IMG/VR virus record: IMGVR_UViG_3300017991_000072
Coordinates: 35,865-99,864 of that record
Strand: one strand, 5' to 3'
Length of the DNA: 64,000 nucleotides
Source of the DNA: a virus
Made by a program: the position numbers and the translations under genes. The notes beneath the pieces were generated by a model that saw only the letters and a list, made by a program, of their open reading frames with translations, was not told the origin of the DNA and did not search any database. The stretch's first letter is position 1; the number at the start of each line of letters is the position of its first letter. This document shows, in pieces, positions 37,042-45,749 of the stretch.

Positions 37042-38217
37042 TCAGCCCTCCAATTCGTCCCAGGTGGTCATGGTGACCTCCCTGGTCTCTGGCTCCTTGT
37101 CCTTGATCGTTGGGACCAGAAGCCGCTTCCGTAGTTTGGGCATTAAAGCCGCGTTCATTCTCATGATCACCCCAGGGGTGACCTCCTCTATGACCTCCTC
37201 TTGTAGGATCCAGGCCACTACAGAACAGACATCAGAGTCATCCCACTCCCGTAGCTTCCGCCCATTCTGTAGCGCCTGGATGATTTCCACGTAAGCCCGC
37301 CGCTGTTCCAAGTCCTTGACCGCGTACCATCTGAACTTCTTGACCCAGTCATTGACATCTTGATCAGACAGGGGTCCAGGGGGAACTCTGAAATCCCAGT
37401 AGGGGGTGGTGGTCTTCCGTTCATCCAGCCAATGTTGAAGCCGCGTGTAGGCTATCAGCGCCGTTCTGGACAGCTCCGCCTTCTCCCTCTTGGCTATCTT
37501 GGACCAGTCAAGCCCCTCCGCTTCAAAGTCCTCCTTCATCTGGACCCAGTCATCTTGTCTGTGGCGTGACAGCGTCTTCACCTTCTCTTCAGCGTCATCC
37601 CAGTAGTATAGACAGCCCCACCTTTCCGTGGTCTTCCAGGTGGTGGAGTCCGTGGTGTAGTAGATCCCCTTCTTCATGGACCAGTCATCAGTTATTCCAA
37701 AGCCGTGGACCCGGCACAGATAGGCCCTGGCCAGTGTTGTCAGATCCTCTACCACTTCCCTGTTCAGCCCCTTGGTGATCCCCACGTAGGGAAACCGCTG
37801 ACACATGGTCTCCCACACCTGTGGCCCCATCTCTGGGTGGAAGACCCTGATCACAGGGACCCGTAGCTGGTCAAACAGGTCCCACCATTCCATGACCTGT
37901 TCCAGCCCAACCCATTCATCCACGTCCAGCTCCACAGCCGCCCAGATGTAGTCCTGGTAGATCTCCAGCCAGGACAGGTATTCATCCAGGTAGGCTTTGA
38001 AGTCATCCGTGTCCAGCTCCCGCCCCTTCTTCTGGAACGTGTAGGCTCCACTGTCAACCATGAAGTCCACGTCTGGGTTGGCCTCCTTCCTCTGGATGAT
38101 TATGTCCGGTCTTTCCCTCATTTTCCAATAGGATACCAGGACCGCGTCCACCTTGTATTCCGTGGCCAGGTTGAAGTAGAACCGTTCGTCACATCCGCCA
38201 AAGAAGATCCTAGTCAC
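37042..38217 (-). CDS. dpdA: DpdA-like DNA (deaza)guanine transglycosylase
   Basis: 391 residues with the tRNA-guanine-transglycosylase fold as adapted in phage/bacterial DpdA: MVDSGAYTF (Asp55, base recognition or acid), long barrel segments, VHGFGIT near 170, and YYTTDSTTW (Asp190, likely nucleophile) matching the DSTSW motif of DpdA. TGT Zn ligands are not evident. With QueC and QueD downstream it suggests that a 7-deazaguanine derivative replaces guanine in phage DNA, blocking restriction enzymes. Confidence 0.8.
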   Translation of the reverse strand: MTRIFFGGCDERFYFNLATEYKVDAVLVSYWKMRERPDIIIQRKEANPDVDFMVDSGAYTFQKKGRELDTDDFKAYLDEYLSWLEIYQDYIWAAVELDVDEWVGLEQVMEWWDLFDQLRVPVIRVFHPEMGPQVWETMCQRFPYVGITKGLNREVVEDLTTLARAYLCRVHGFGITDDWSMKKGIYYTTDSTTWKTTERWGCLYYWDDAEEKVKTLSRHRQDDWVQMKEDFEAEGLDWSKIAKREKAELSRTALIAYTRLQHWLDERKTTTPYWDFRVPPGPLSDQDVNDWVKKFRWYAVKDLEQRRAYVEIIQALQNGRKLREWDDSDVCSVVAWILQEEVIEEVTPGVIMRMNAALMPKLRKRLLVPTIKDKEPETREVTMTTWDELEG

Positions 38218-38405
38218 TTCTTCTTCCTATCTGACCAGGACTCCTTCCAGCCCTGTTCTTCAGGTGGGGTGTCTATGTCTATGTCCGCCATCTTCGCCAG
38301 AAGCTTGACCAGCCCCACAGCTCCAGTCAGACAGAACAAGATCACCAGCCCCGTGATGGAGATGGCCGCCGCACATTTACAAACCAACAGGATAGTCTCC
38401 GCCAT
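38214..38405 (-). CDS. Small membrane protein
   Basis: 63 residues. Long hydrophobic helix (AAAISITGLVILFCLTGAVG), then a charged tail. ATGA-type overlap with dpdA, so co-translated. Confidence 0.65.
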   Translation of the reverse strand: MAETILLVCKCAAAISITGLVILFCLTGAVGLVKLLAKMADIDIDTPPEEQGWKESWSDRKKK

Positions 38406-38519
38406 TCAGTCCTCCTTGAAATGGTAGGTCACTAGCCCCAACCCACGCCTTGATGTGACCCGTGGCCAGGCTGTCATCCTCCTTGACACCGGTGTCATCC
38501 TGGCCGCCCTGGATTTCAC
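38406..38519 (-). CDS. Tiny basic protein (tentative)
   Basis: 37 residues from GTG 38519 (GTGA overlap with the upstream small gene), Arg-rich (RVTSRRGLGLVTYHFKED). Its stop abuts the next ATG, as in the rest of this operon. Supported only by context. Confidence 0.35.
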   Translation of the reverse strand: MKSRAARMTPVSRRMTAWPRVTSRRGLGLVTYHFKED

Positions 38520-38668
38520 TTCCTCTTCCTCCGCTTCTCCGTGAACCAGTCAAAGATAGCCCAGGTCAGCCACCCTGACGCCAGAACCAACAGAATGGTC
38601 AGGGTCAGGAAGAAGAAGAACCCACAGACCAAAAACATGGTCATGGTGACCTCTTCCAAAAACGTCAT
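38516..38668 (-). CDS. Small membrane protein
   Basis: 50 residues, ATG 38668 overlapping the upstream stop (TGATG). Helix MFLVCGFFFFLTLTILLVLA, then WAIFDWFTEKRRKRK. Tight overlaps at both ends support it. Confidence 0.55.
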   Translation of the reverse strand: MTFLEEVTMTMFLVCGFFFFLTLTILLVLASGWLTWAIFDWFTEKRRKRK

Positions 38669-39027
38669 CAGTCATCATCTCCTTCATCCAGGTAGCCGCC
38701 CATCTTCTCCAGACGCCTGGCACACCTGGCCCGACAGACCAAGAAATGGGTGGGCTTCCAATCCACGCCCGCCCTTTCCAGCCTCTTCTCCTTGATGTTC
38801 CACGTGTTGACCCAGATCCGCTCCTGGGGTGTGGTAGGAACTCCGCACAGCTCACAGGCTATGATGGGTCCTTCTCCCTTGGTGGTCTTCTTCTGGGTCT
38901 TGATGGCCCAGGGGAAGGTCCGCCCGTAGGTCTCCGCCGCCCTGGCTGGCCCCGTCCTCTTGGGGGGCTCCTTCGCCTTGGTGGCCGCCTTCTCCTTGAC
39001 CTTGTCCATCCACAACAGAGCCGTCAT
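38668..39027 (-). CDS. Zinc-finger-like protein
   Basis: 119 residues. Lys-rich N-terminus, then CELCGVPTTPQERIWVNT...CRARCARRLEKMG: two Cys pairs about 40 residues apart with a helix after the second. Not recognised. Confidence 0.65.
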   Translation of the reverse strand: MTALLWMDKVKEKAATKAKEPPKRTGPARAAETYGRTFPWAIKTQKKTTKGEGPIIACELCGVPTTPQERIWVNTWNIKEKRLERAGVDWKPTHFLVCRARCARRLEKMGGYLDEGDDD

Positions 39028-39986
39028 GACTTTCTAGCCTCCCTGACTTCTGTTCCTGTCTTGTGTAGGACTTCCCTGAATTCATTGAACTCCTGGGGGG
39101 TCAGCCCGCGTGTCAGCTTGACCAGTTCCTCCTCCTTGTCCTTGGACTGTCCGTCCACTACCAGGGAGATGGCCGCCTCCATGACCTCCTTGACCTTGGG
39201 TGACATCTTCATCCCGTTCAAGGTGGATGTCCTGATGTCTGGTGGCGTGGCCGCTTTCCCCGCTGGTCCCGCGTTCTTCTTCTCCTTCTTGGGTGGGGGC
39301 TTTGGCTTCTCCTTCTCTACCTTGGGCCGTTCCTTGATCTGACCAGGTCTCCGTCTCCTCCGCCTGGACGGGAAAGCGTGGGCCTGGGTGACCCCCTCCA
39401 CTGTCTTCCAGTAGAAGGCCGCCAGCTCTTCAGGGCTGTCAAAGACTTCAGAAGGAGCCTCTGACAAGACATACATGAAGGAGTCAAAGTCCACATCAGT
39501 GTCCAGGTTGAACAGCGTGGTGGCCGTGAACTCCTTGGCTTCTGGGACCCCGTCCAAGATCATCCGCCGCCTGTTGGGGTTGTAGAAATCCAGGACCAGC
39601 CCGTTGGTGTCCACGATCTTGACCAGGGCCTCCCCGCTTTCTTCGTCCTTCCCTAGCCAGTTCTTCCCCGCGTTGGTCCTTCGCCAGTTCTTGTCAATCT
39701 TCCACCCTTTGGCCATCCCGCCCAGGGACAGCGTGTCTCCCATAGCCATCAGAAGGTCCCGTTCACAGAAGATCAGATCCACCATGAACAGCCTGTCATC
39801 CATGGCCGCGTTCTTCCCTGGGTAGAAGACGTGGGTCCCTGTCTTGGAGTAGGAGGCCCAGACTTCCGTCAAGCCCGTGGCCACCACAGCCCGCCTGACT
39901 TCCTTCTTGTCAGCCAGGTAGGCCGCCGCCACACAGAAGAGCGCCGCGCCCTGGTCAGTCCTGATCTTGGACAGCGTGAACAACAT
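39024..39986 (-). CDS. Protein of unknown function, next to MoxR/VWA pair
   Basis: 320 residues. N-terminal mixed domain, a Lys/Pro-rich linker (KEKPKPPPKKEKKNAGPAGK) around residues 210-245, then a helical C-terminal domain. Directly downstream of the VWA gene, so possibly a partner or target. Confidence 0.65.
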   Translation of the reverse strand: MLFTLSKIRTDQGAALFCVAAAYLADKKEVRRAVVATGLTEVWASYSKTGTHVFYPGKNAAMDDRLFMVDLIFCERDLLMAMGDTLSLGGMAKGWKIDKNWRRTNAGKNWLGKDEESGEALVKIVDTNGLVLDFYNPNRRRMILDGVPEAKEFTATTLFNLDTDVDFDSFMYVLSEAPSEVFDSPEELAAFYWKTVEGVTQAHAFPSRRRRRRPGQIKERPKVEKEKPKPPPKKEKKNAGPAGKAATPPDIRTSTLNGMKMSPKVKEVMEAAISLVVDGQSKDKEEELVKLTRGLTPQEFNEFREVLHKTGTEVREARKS

Positions 39987-39987
39987 G

Positions 39988-41592
39988 TCAGTCCCTCCCC
40001 TTCACCGTGGTCACGATGTCCGCCAGGTCAGCCGTGGCTGAATTCATGATGGAGTAGCTGGTGGCCGCGTTGTAGAGCGTGTCATCAGTCCAGTCCTCCG
40101 TGTTCATGTAGTAGGTGGCGTCAGACATCTGGATCACGTGTAGCTCCGTGTCCTGGAAATTGGGAAGGTGTTCTGGCTTTAGGCCCTGTTCAGCGTCCGT
40201 CAGGAGAAGGATCTTGGCCCGCCCAAGATCAGAGTCCTGGGCCGCCCTGGCTTTCCTGATGTCCTTGACCGCCTGTTTCAGCGCCACGTCTATGGCCGTG
40301 GAGCCTCCGTTGAAGTCCGCCAGCCCTATGATCCGCCCAATGTGGGCAAAGCCCGCGTCAGTCTTCGCCGTGTATAGCTTCCCCGGCCTCCCCGCGAAGG
40401 AACGGAAGTAGGCCACCCCGTTCTTGGCGTTGATGTCATTCAGGAAGGCCAGGGAGAAGGCGGAAGCAAAGCCGCCCTTAGACAGCGTCCATCCGCCCCT
40501 CTTCTGGGCCGCCCTGACGGAGATCTGGTCCATCATGGACCCTGACACGTCCACCAGGATGTAGAGTAGGGGCCGCCCCACGTGTTCCTGGTGTTCGTTC
40601 ACCATCAGCGTCCCGTCAGCTATCTTCTGGAAGAAGACATCATCATCCATAGCCTGTTCCCTGGGGAGCGCGTCCACAGCCTGGGAAATATCGTGGATGG
40701 TGGTGACATCTTCGTCATCCGCTGGCGTAGGGGTCCTGTTCTTCTGGCTGTCTTCGTGGGTGTTCAAGGCCCCTTCAATGAAGGTGACGATGTCCAGAAT
40801 GGTCAAGATCCTGGGGTCCAGCCGTCCCGCTACCTGTTCCACAGCGCCCAGGAAGGCGGATCCTGTGAACGTGGACTGGGACTTCCCCTTTCCACCGGGG
40901 CCTCCGCCGCCGAAGACCCGCCCGCCTCCGCCGTCTTCATCGTTCTCTCCATCTGTCCCGCCAGCGCCAAGGATCTTCTTCAGCTCTTCCTCCACCTGGG
41001 GGTCTATGGGAACATTGATCCCCTGGGGAAGGATGGCCTCCAGGAACTTCCCTTCTGGAAGCTTGGCCGCGCCGCCCAGGAACCCTCCCTGGACCACGTT
41101 GGAGAACAGCTTGTTCAGGTAGTCAGCGCCGTAGCCCACCAAGGAGATCAGCCCGCTGGACGGGGGGTCAGGACAGTCTTCATGAACCAGCTTGTCCGGA
41201 TAGGTAGTGTCATCCAGCCGCGCCACAGCTATGTGGGCTCCGAACAGACAGTGATGTTGAAGATTGCACTTCTGACAGGTCTGGATCCGCCTGATCTTGG
41301 ACAAGGTCAGGAGGACTCCCACCAACTGTTCAGCCTCCTCCATGAAGGAGTCCGCCTTGACCTGTCCCCAGTAGGGCGTCTGTTCCAAGGAGGAGATCAG
41401 CTCCCGCCTCTGACAGTATTCCGTGAACTGGGGTCCCATGAAGATCCCCAATTCCTGGCTTGACTTGACCCGCCCGCCGCGCCTGTACTTCAGAAGGTCA
41501 AGAAACAAAGAACCTTCCACGCCGTACTGAACGCCGTGTTCTTCCGCCGCCTTTTGTTCTTCCTGTGTGGTCTGTCCGTCCACTATCTCCAT
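39988..41592 (-). CDS. VWA-domain protein, partner of the MoxR ATPase
   Basis: 534 residues. The C-terminal von Willebrand A domain has an intact MIDAS start ILVDVSGSMMD (Asp348) and FNGGSTAID, LLLTDAEQG later. The N-terminal half holds CQKCNLQHHC (106-115), a possible zinc site, and a Gly-rich linker. The start overlaps the ATPase gene by 95 bases. The pair resembles RavA-ViaA/CoxD-CoxE systems, which remodel or load metal into partner proteins. Confidence 0.8.
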   Translation of the reverse strand: MEIVDGQTTQEEQKAAEEHGVQYGVEGSLFLDLLKYRRGGRVKSSQELGIFMGPQFTEYCQRRELISSLEQTPYWGQVKADSFMEEAEQLVGVLLTLSKIRRIQTCQKCNLQHHCLFGAHIAVARLDDTTYPDKLVHEDCPDPPSSGLISLVGYGADYLNKLFSNVVQGGFLGGAAKLPEGKFLEAILPQGINVPIDPQVEEELKKILGAGGTDGENDEDGGGGRVFGGGGPGGKGKSQSTFTGSAFLGAVEQVAGRLDPRILTILDIVTFIEGALNTHEDSQKNRTPTPADDEDVTTIHDISQAVDALPREQAMDDDVFFQKIADGTLMVNEHQEHVGRPLLYILVDVSGSMMDQISVRAAQKRGGWTLSKGGFASAFSLAFLNDINAKNGVAYFRSFAGRPGKLYTAKTDAGFAHIGRIIGLADFNGGSTAIDVALKQAVKDIRKARAAQDSDLGRAKILLLTDAEQGLKPEHLPNFQDTELHVIQMSDATYYMNTEDWTDDTLYNAATSYSIMNSATADLADIVTTVKGRD

Positions 41593-42718
41593 CTGTAGCC
41601 CTTTCCCGGAGCGCGTCCGTGGCCTGGCCCCGGAGCGTTTCTATGGTGTCCGCTATTCCCTTGACCCGTTCGTCCAGCTCTGGTCCCAGGGACTTGGTGG
41701 CCAGGCCCGTGTAGTAGGCGTCAAGACGTAGAAGGTTCTGGCTGACCTCCGTCAGCCACCTGGGGTCAGCCTTCTTCCGCGTGAACGCCCGCCTGAACTT
41801 CCCCAGAAGGTTCTCCGCCGCCCTGACATTGTTGTAGATGGCGTCTTCCGCGCCCATCTTCTTGGACACGTTCTCCAGCTTCTTCCAGAAGTCCGCCGGG
41901 TTTCCGCCCATGGGGACGATGGCCCAACACAGGGCCGCCAGATCTATGGCCGTGACCACGTTGTCCCCGCGTAGCCAAGCGTGGGCCTTCATCAGGTCCA
42001 GACACCAGACCCGCCTCCTGGGGGAGATCACGGAGTAGGCGTCCTGACAACTGTCCAAGAACTCCGCCACGTAGGACAGCGTGAACGTGGACACGTGGAC
42101 CTTCTTGACGGAGTCCCGCGCCGCCCTGAACTGTTTGAAGGACATCCGCTTCATGGGCTTCTTGTCCATGGACTGTTGGAACATCTTGACCTGGTCCGCC
42201 TGGGACATCTGGCCGTTCACTTCCATCCTGACCAAGAACCTGTCCATGACCGCGTCCGTGGCCAGCTCTGGCTTGTAGTAGTTCGTGGTGGCCAGGACAG
42301 AGATCAGAGGACAGCGTTGAACGTGGCCCGTGTTCCTGGAGAAGGTCCGTTCATTCAGGACTTCCAGGATGGACCGAAGGAGCCCAGGATGGGCGTCAAA
42401 CAGTTCATCCAAGAACCCAAAATGACAGTCCACCAGGGAGCCTTGGGTGTTATGCTCCACTATCGCCTGGGTCCTGTACTTCTGAAGGTTCATGGGTCCA
42501 AAGATGTAGTCAGGGGACATGTCCCTGGCCAACTGGATCTTGAAGACGCTGGCCCCCTTGATCCCCCCAAGGAGAAGGGACGCCAACATGGACTTCCCTA
42601 TCCCTGGGGGGCCTTTCAAGAGGACGTGTTGGCCAGCCAGCATAGCCAGCCCTGTCTGGTTGACTATTTCCTGTCTGTTGACCAGCCTATTGGATACTTC
42701 CGCCAGTAGCCTCTTCAT
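41498..42718 (-). CDS. MoxR-family AAA+ ATPase
   Basis: 406 residues. Walker A GPPGIGKS (36-43), Walker B-like CHFGFLDELFDAHPG, sensor 1 SVLATTNYY and a MoxR-type insert order (ILEVLNERTFSR). C-terminal helical region. Translated just before the VWA gene. In phages such pairs are uncommon; they might act in assembly or against host defences. Confidence 0.85.
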   Translation of the reverse strand: MKRLLAEVSNRLVNRQEIVNQTGLAMLAGQHVLLKGPPGIGKSMLASLLLGGIKGASVFKIQLARDMSPDYIFGPMNLQKYRTQAIVEHNTQGSLVDCHFGFLDELFDAHPGLLRSILEVLNERTFSRNTGHVQRCPLISVLATTNYYKPELATDAVMDRFLVRMEVNGQMSQADQVKMFQQSMDKKPMKRMSFKQFRAARDSVKKVHVSTFTLSYVAEFLDSCQDAYSVISPRRRVWCLDLMKAHAWLRGDNVVTAIDLAALCWAIVPMGGNPADFWKKLENVSKKMGAEDAIYNNVRAAENLLGKFRRAFTRKKADPRWLTEVSQNLLRLDAYYTGLATKSLGPELDERVKGIADTIETLRGQATDALRERATDGDSGRTDHTGRTKGGGRTRRSVRRGRFFVS

Positions 42719-42721
42719 TCT

Positions 42722-43834
42722 CTACTCCGCCTTGATGACCTCTACCACGTCCCCGTTGGGGAAGATCATGAAATACTGGACCCCGTCAGGTCCCTCCGTC
42801 TGTCCCACAAACTCCGTGTCCACGGGGCCTTCCTCCGCGCCGTCCTTCCAGGTGAAGGTGTCATCCCCTTCATAGGTGTCCAGGGGGAGCCCGTTGGCGA
42901 ACCCACAGCCGTTGTGAAGGTATCCTTCACCCCAGTCATGACGGAGCCCGCTGTCATCGTAGAAGGCCGCTTCAAACCTGATGACCACGTCCTTGTCAGA
43001 CATCCCGTTCAGCTCTTCCTGAACCACAGCCGGAAGCTTGGGGACCCACCATTCCCTGGCCTCTTCCAGGGAGTCCTTGTAGTCATCCCCCACCATGGCC
43101 TTGGCCAGGTCCAGGAAGGAGGACCAGTCAAAGGCTAGTCTGACATCGTCCTCTTCATCATCCTCTTCTTCCTCTTCTTCAGGGTCCTCTTCTTCATCGG
43201 ACTGGTCATCCCCTGACCCCGCTTTTTCCGGATCTTCCTCTTCTTCGTCATCCTGGCCTGGATCTCCGTCTTCTTCGTCATCCTGACCATCCGCTTCCGG
43301 TTCCCCGTCTTCTTCGTCCTCCTGGTCTTCTTCCTCTTCTTCTGACCCGGCTGGAACGTCTCCGCTATCCTGTCCAGTAGGCTCTTCCTCTTCATCATCC
43401 TGGTCATCCTCCTCTTCTGGCTTCTCCACTACGCGCCCGTCAGCCAGGATCTCCCCCACCCTGGCGGAGATTTCGGAAAGAAGGAACGTCAGGTCAGCGT
43501 TCTCCAGCTCCACGCCAATCAGCTTCCCCGCTTCCTCCGCTTCTTCCAGCGTGGGGTCATAGTCCAGATCCGCTTCATAGGCCCCGATCAAGACGCCCAA
43601 CATCTTCCGCATCATGGGGACCCTGGTCTTGGGCTCAAACTTGAACCCTAGCGCCGCCGCCTGTTCCAACAGCTCCGCCTTCTTCATCTTGTTCAGCTCT
43701 GACAGAAGGGGGAGGACCCGTAGCTTGTCCCCTATAGCCTTTTCAGGGGAGACCGCCTCCCCAGTCAGGAGCGCCTGGGCCTTCTTCAACATCCCCATGG
43801 CGTCTTCAATCAGTCCAACAGCTTCCTGGCTCAT
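42722..43834 (-). CDS. Very acidic protein, first gene behind the 43.9-kb promoter
   Basis: 370 residues, start behind AAGGAGGAAAC. N-terminal helical domain (about 130 residues), then roughly 110 residues almost wholly Asp/Glu, then a compact C-terminal domain with GCGFANGLPLDTY and a closing beta segment. The acidic block suggests DNA mimicry or a charged linker. Immediately upstream of the MoxR gene. Confidence 0.75.
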   Translation of the reverse strand: MSQEAVGLIEDAMGMLKKAQALLTGEAVSPEKAIGDKLRVLPLLSELNKMKKAELLEQAAALGFKFEPKTRVPMMRKMLGVLIGAYEADLDYDPTLEEAEEAGKLIGVELENADLTFLLSEISARVGEILADGRVVEKPEEEDDQDDEEEEPTGQDSGDVPAGSEEEEEDQEDEEDGEPEADGQDDEEDGDPGQDDEEEEDPEKAGSGDDQSDEEEDPEEEEEEDDEEDDVRLAFDWSSFLDLAKAMVGDDYKDSLEEAREWWVPKLPAVVQEELNGMSDKDVVIRFEAAFYDDSGLRHDWGEGYLHNGCGFANGLPLDTYEGDDTFTWKDGAEEGPVDTEFVGQTEGPDGVQYFMIFPNGDVVEVIKAE

Positions 43835-43883
43835 GTTTCCTCCTTGTCTCTTGGAGACCTCCATTTTGGAACTTTTGTCCCAT

Positions 43884-43912
43884 ACGTTAACACGTGACTA
43901 CAAACCTGTCAA
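43884..43912 (-). promoter_or_regulatory. Leftward promoter for the 43.8-33.6 kb genes
   Basis: Minus strand TTGACA (43912-43907), 17-base spacer, TAACGT (43889-43884), preceded by GAGCATTTTTTTC. GTTAAC and CACGTG palindromes overlap the spacer. Confidence 0.75.
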
Positions 43913-43951
43913 GAAAAAAATGCTCATAGGGACCCACCCCGGGAGAAAAAT

Positions 43952-44452
43952 TCAGTCTGGGGGGTCCTCTGGATGGAACCAAGAACGGAACCCGTGGACC
44001 ATCCCTTCCGCCTCCTCCCTGAACTTCTGGTCCTCTGGATCCTGTCCGCTGAAGACCGCCCCCGCGCCTGGTGACTCTGTGATCTGGACCGTGTGGCCCA
44101 GGGCGTCATGAAGCCCCAGAGCCCTGAAAGCGTACCAGAAGAACCTGGCCAGGTTCTCCACAGTAGGAGGACCAGGGATCAGGAACAGGTCATACTCCTC
44201 CCCGTCCAAGGCTGTCTCCAGCTTCTCCACGATGGGATCCGCGTAGTCCAGGACCAGCCTGTGGTCCATGGCCCACTGGGAGAACCTGTCAAAGTCCCTG
44301 AAGTCAGAGAAGTCCATGACCATCTCCGTGTCAGGGTCCCCGTAGACCGTGACGTTGATCTGGTAGGTGTGGCCGTGGATCATCTGACAGCTCCGGACAT
44401 CCTTCAGCCTGTGGGCCGCCGCCAGGGGTTTCAGGTGTCTGAAGATCTTCAT
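43952..44452 (-). CDS. queD: QueD-like 6-carboxy-5,6,7,8-tetrahydropterin synthase
   Basis: 166 residues. AAHRL (His14), catalytic SCQMIHGHTY (Cys22, Zn ligands His26 and His28), VMDFSDFRD, MDHRLVLD and PTVEN: all QueD/PTPS signatures in order. Converts dihydroneopterin triphosphate to the carboxy-tetrahydropterin on the way to preQ0. Overlaps queC (ATGA). The C-terminal tail is longer than in bacterial QueD. Confidence 0.88.
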   Translation of the reverse strand: MKIFRHLKPLAAAHRLKDVRSCQMIHGHTYQINVTVYGDPDTEMVMDFSDFRDFDRFSQWAMDHRLVLDYADPIVEKLETALDGEEYDLFLIPGPPTVENLARFFWYAFRALGLHDALGHTVQITESPGAGAVFSGQDPEDQKFREEAEGMVHGFRSWFHPEDPPD

Positions 44453-45162
44453 AGGTCCCTCCGCTTGTCATCTTCCAACATCCCCTGAAAGACCCGCCAT
44501 CCCTCCGCCCTGACTTCACAGGACGAACAAGCCCCACAGCCCCGTCCCCAGTCATGTTTCTTCAGGTCCAACTTCCTCTTCCTGAAGTAGGTCATACAGG
44601 AGACCGTCTCCAGGGCCAGGTCCAGGATGTCCATCTTGTGGGCCGCGTAGAACAGCTCCGCCTCCGAACAGCCCCAGATGGGTGTGGTGACGTTGACGTT
44701 CATCCCTATCCCCTGGCTGATGGCCTTGTGGGCCGCCATGATGAACTCCTCTGACTGATCAGGGTAGACCGCGCCTGGTTCATCTCCGTCCTCCATGTGG
44801 ACGGAGAAGGCTATGTCCGTGGCCTGGTATCTGGCCGCGAAGGTGGCCGCTATTGACAGGTAGACCAGGTTCCTACCAAACATCACGTCAGGAGCCTGGC
44901 CCAACATCCGCCCCGCCCGCTTCCACAGATCAGAGATCCTGACCGTCTCCAGCTTCACCAGCCTGGTCTTCCACATGGCCTCTGACAGCTTCTTAGCTTC
45001 CCTGACCAGCTTGGTGGAGATCTTCCTGAATTCCCCCATGGCTTGGCCGTGTTCAATGTAGACACAGACCACGCCATGACCAGAGACCACCAGTTCAAAC
45101 AGCGTGACCGCGCTGTCTAGCCCCCCAGATAGAAGTAGAACCGTGTCCGCCTGTTTCTTCAT
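44449..45162 (-). CDS. queC: QueC-like 7-cyano-7-deazaguanine (preQ0) synthase
   Basis: 237 residues from ATG 45162 (GGAAGGACAGGACG). PP-loop SGGLDS (12-17), GRNLVYLSIA, and the C-terminal zinc site GCGACSSCEVRAEG. ATP-dependent formation of preQ0 from 7-carboxy-7-deazaguanine. QueE and FolE are not in the window; they may lie outside or come from the host. A GC-rich inverted repeat occupies the short gap upstream (45190-45225). Confidence 0.9.
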   Translation of the reverse strand: MKKQADTVLLLSGGLDSAVTLFELVVSGHGVVCVYIEHGQAMGEFRKISTKLVREAKKLSEAMWKTRLVKLETVRISDLWKRAGRMLGQAPDVMFGRNLVYLSIAATFAARYQATDIAFSVHMEDGDEPGAVYPDQSEEFIMAAHKAISQGIGMNVNVTTPIWGCSEAELFYAAHKMDILDLALETVSCMTYFRKRKLDLKKHDWGRGCGACSSCEVRAEGWRVFQGMLEDDKRRDL

Positions 45163-45245
45163 CGTCCTGTCCTTCCGTGACTTCGTGTGGTGGAAGGGGA
45201 GGGACGCCGGGAACGCCCCTCCCCGCCCTGTTGGAGTGAACACTG

Positions 45246-45749
45246 TTAGGACTTCTTAGCCTTGGCCCGCCTTTCCCGCTGTAGCCTCATTTTCCGCCGC
45301 TTGGCTGGTTCCTTCTTAGGGTTGGCCTTGTAGTAGCTGTCCCATCTCTTGACAGCCGCTTTCCTGGCCTGGGACTTCCGCTGTTTCGCTGACTTCTTCT
45401 TGGCCTTCTGTTTCCTGATCTGTTCTCTGACAGCCCGCTTGACCGCCGCCTGTCTGGCCCTGGCCGCCACGTTCCCAACAGGTGGAAGGCCCCTGACCGC
45501 TCTGGCCTTGTTCTCCCGCCTGATGGCCCAAGCGTGTTTCCCGCGCTGACTTGGAGTCATGTGGCCCATGGCCATGACTGTGACCAGCCTGGCCTTCTCC
45601 ACTTTCTTGATCACGTCCAGCGCCGCCCGTGTCACGTCTTCAGGGTAGATAGCGTCCCCCATTCCTGACGCTATCTTGGCCGCCTGTATCGCGCCCACCA
45701 TCCCTCTGAAGAGCGTGGACGGGAGGAACTTCTTCTTCCCTCTACCCAT
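45246..45749 (-). CDS. Highly basic protein, histone-H1-like tail
   Basis: 167 residues. Helical N-terminal domain (about 80 residues), then a Lys/Arg/Ala-rich tail (QKAKKKSAKQRKSQARKAAV) similar in composition to H1/HU-type tails. Likely nucleic-acid binding. Overlaps spoVS by 8 bases. Confidence 0.7.
   Translation of the reverse strand: MGRGKKKFLPSTLFRGMVGAIQAAKIASGMGDAIYPEDVTRAALDVIKKVEKARLVTVMAMGHMTPSQRGKHAWAIRRENKARAVRGLPPVGNVAARARQAAVKRAVREQIRKQKAKKKSAKQRKSQARKAAVKRWDSYYKANPKKEPAKRRKMRLQRERRAKAKKS

Noticed and set aside
40582-41463. 293-codon rightward open frame
   Set aside because: Antisense shadow of the VWA gene; no ribosome binding site, and the leftward frame has clear motifs.
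41981-42709. 242-codon rightward open frame
   Set aside because: Antisense shadow of the MoxR ATPase gene.
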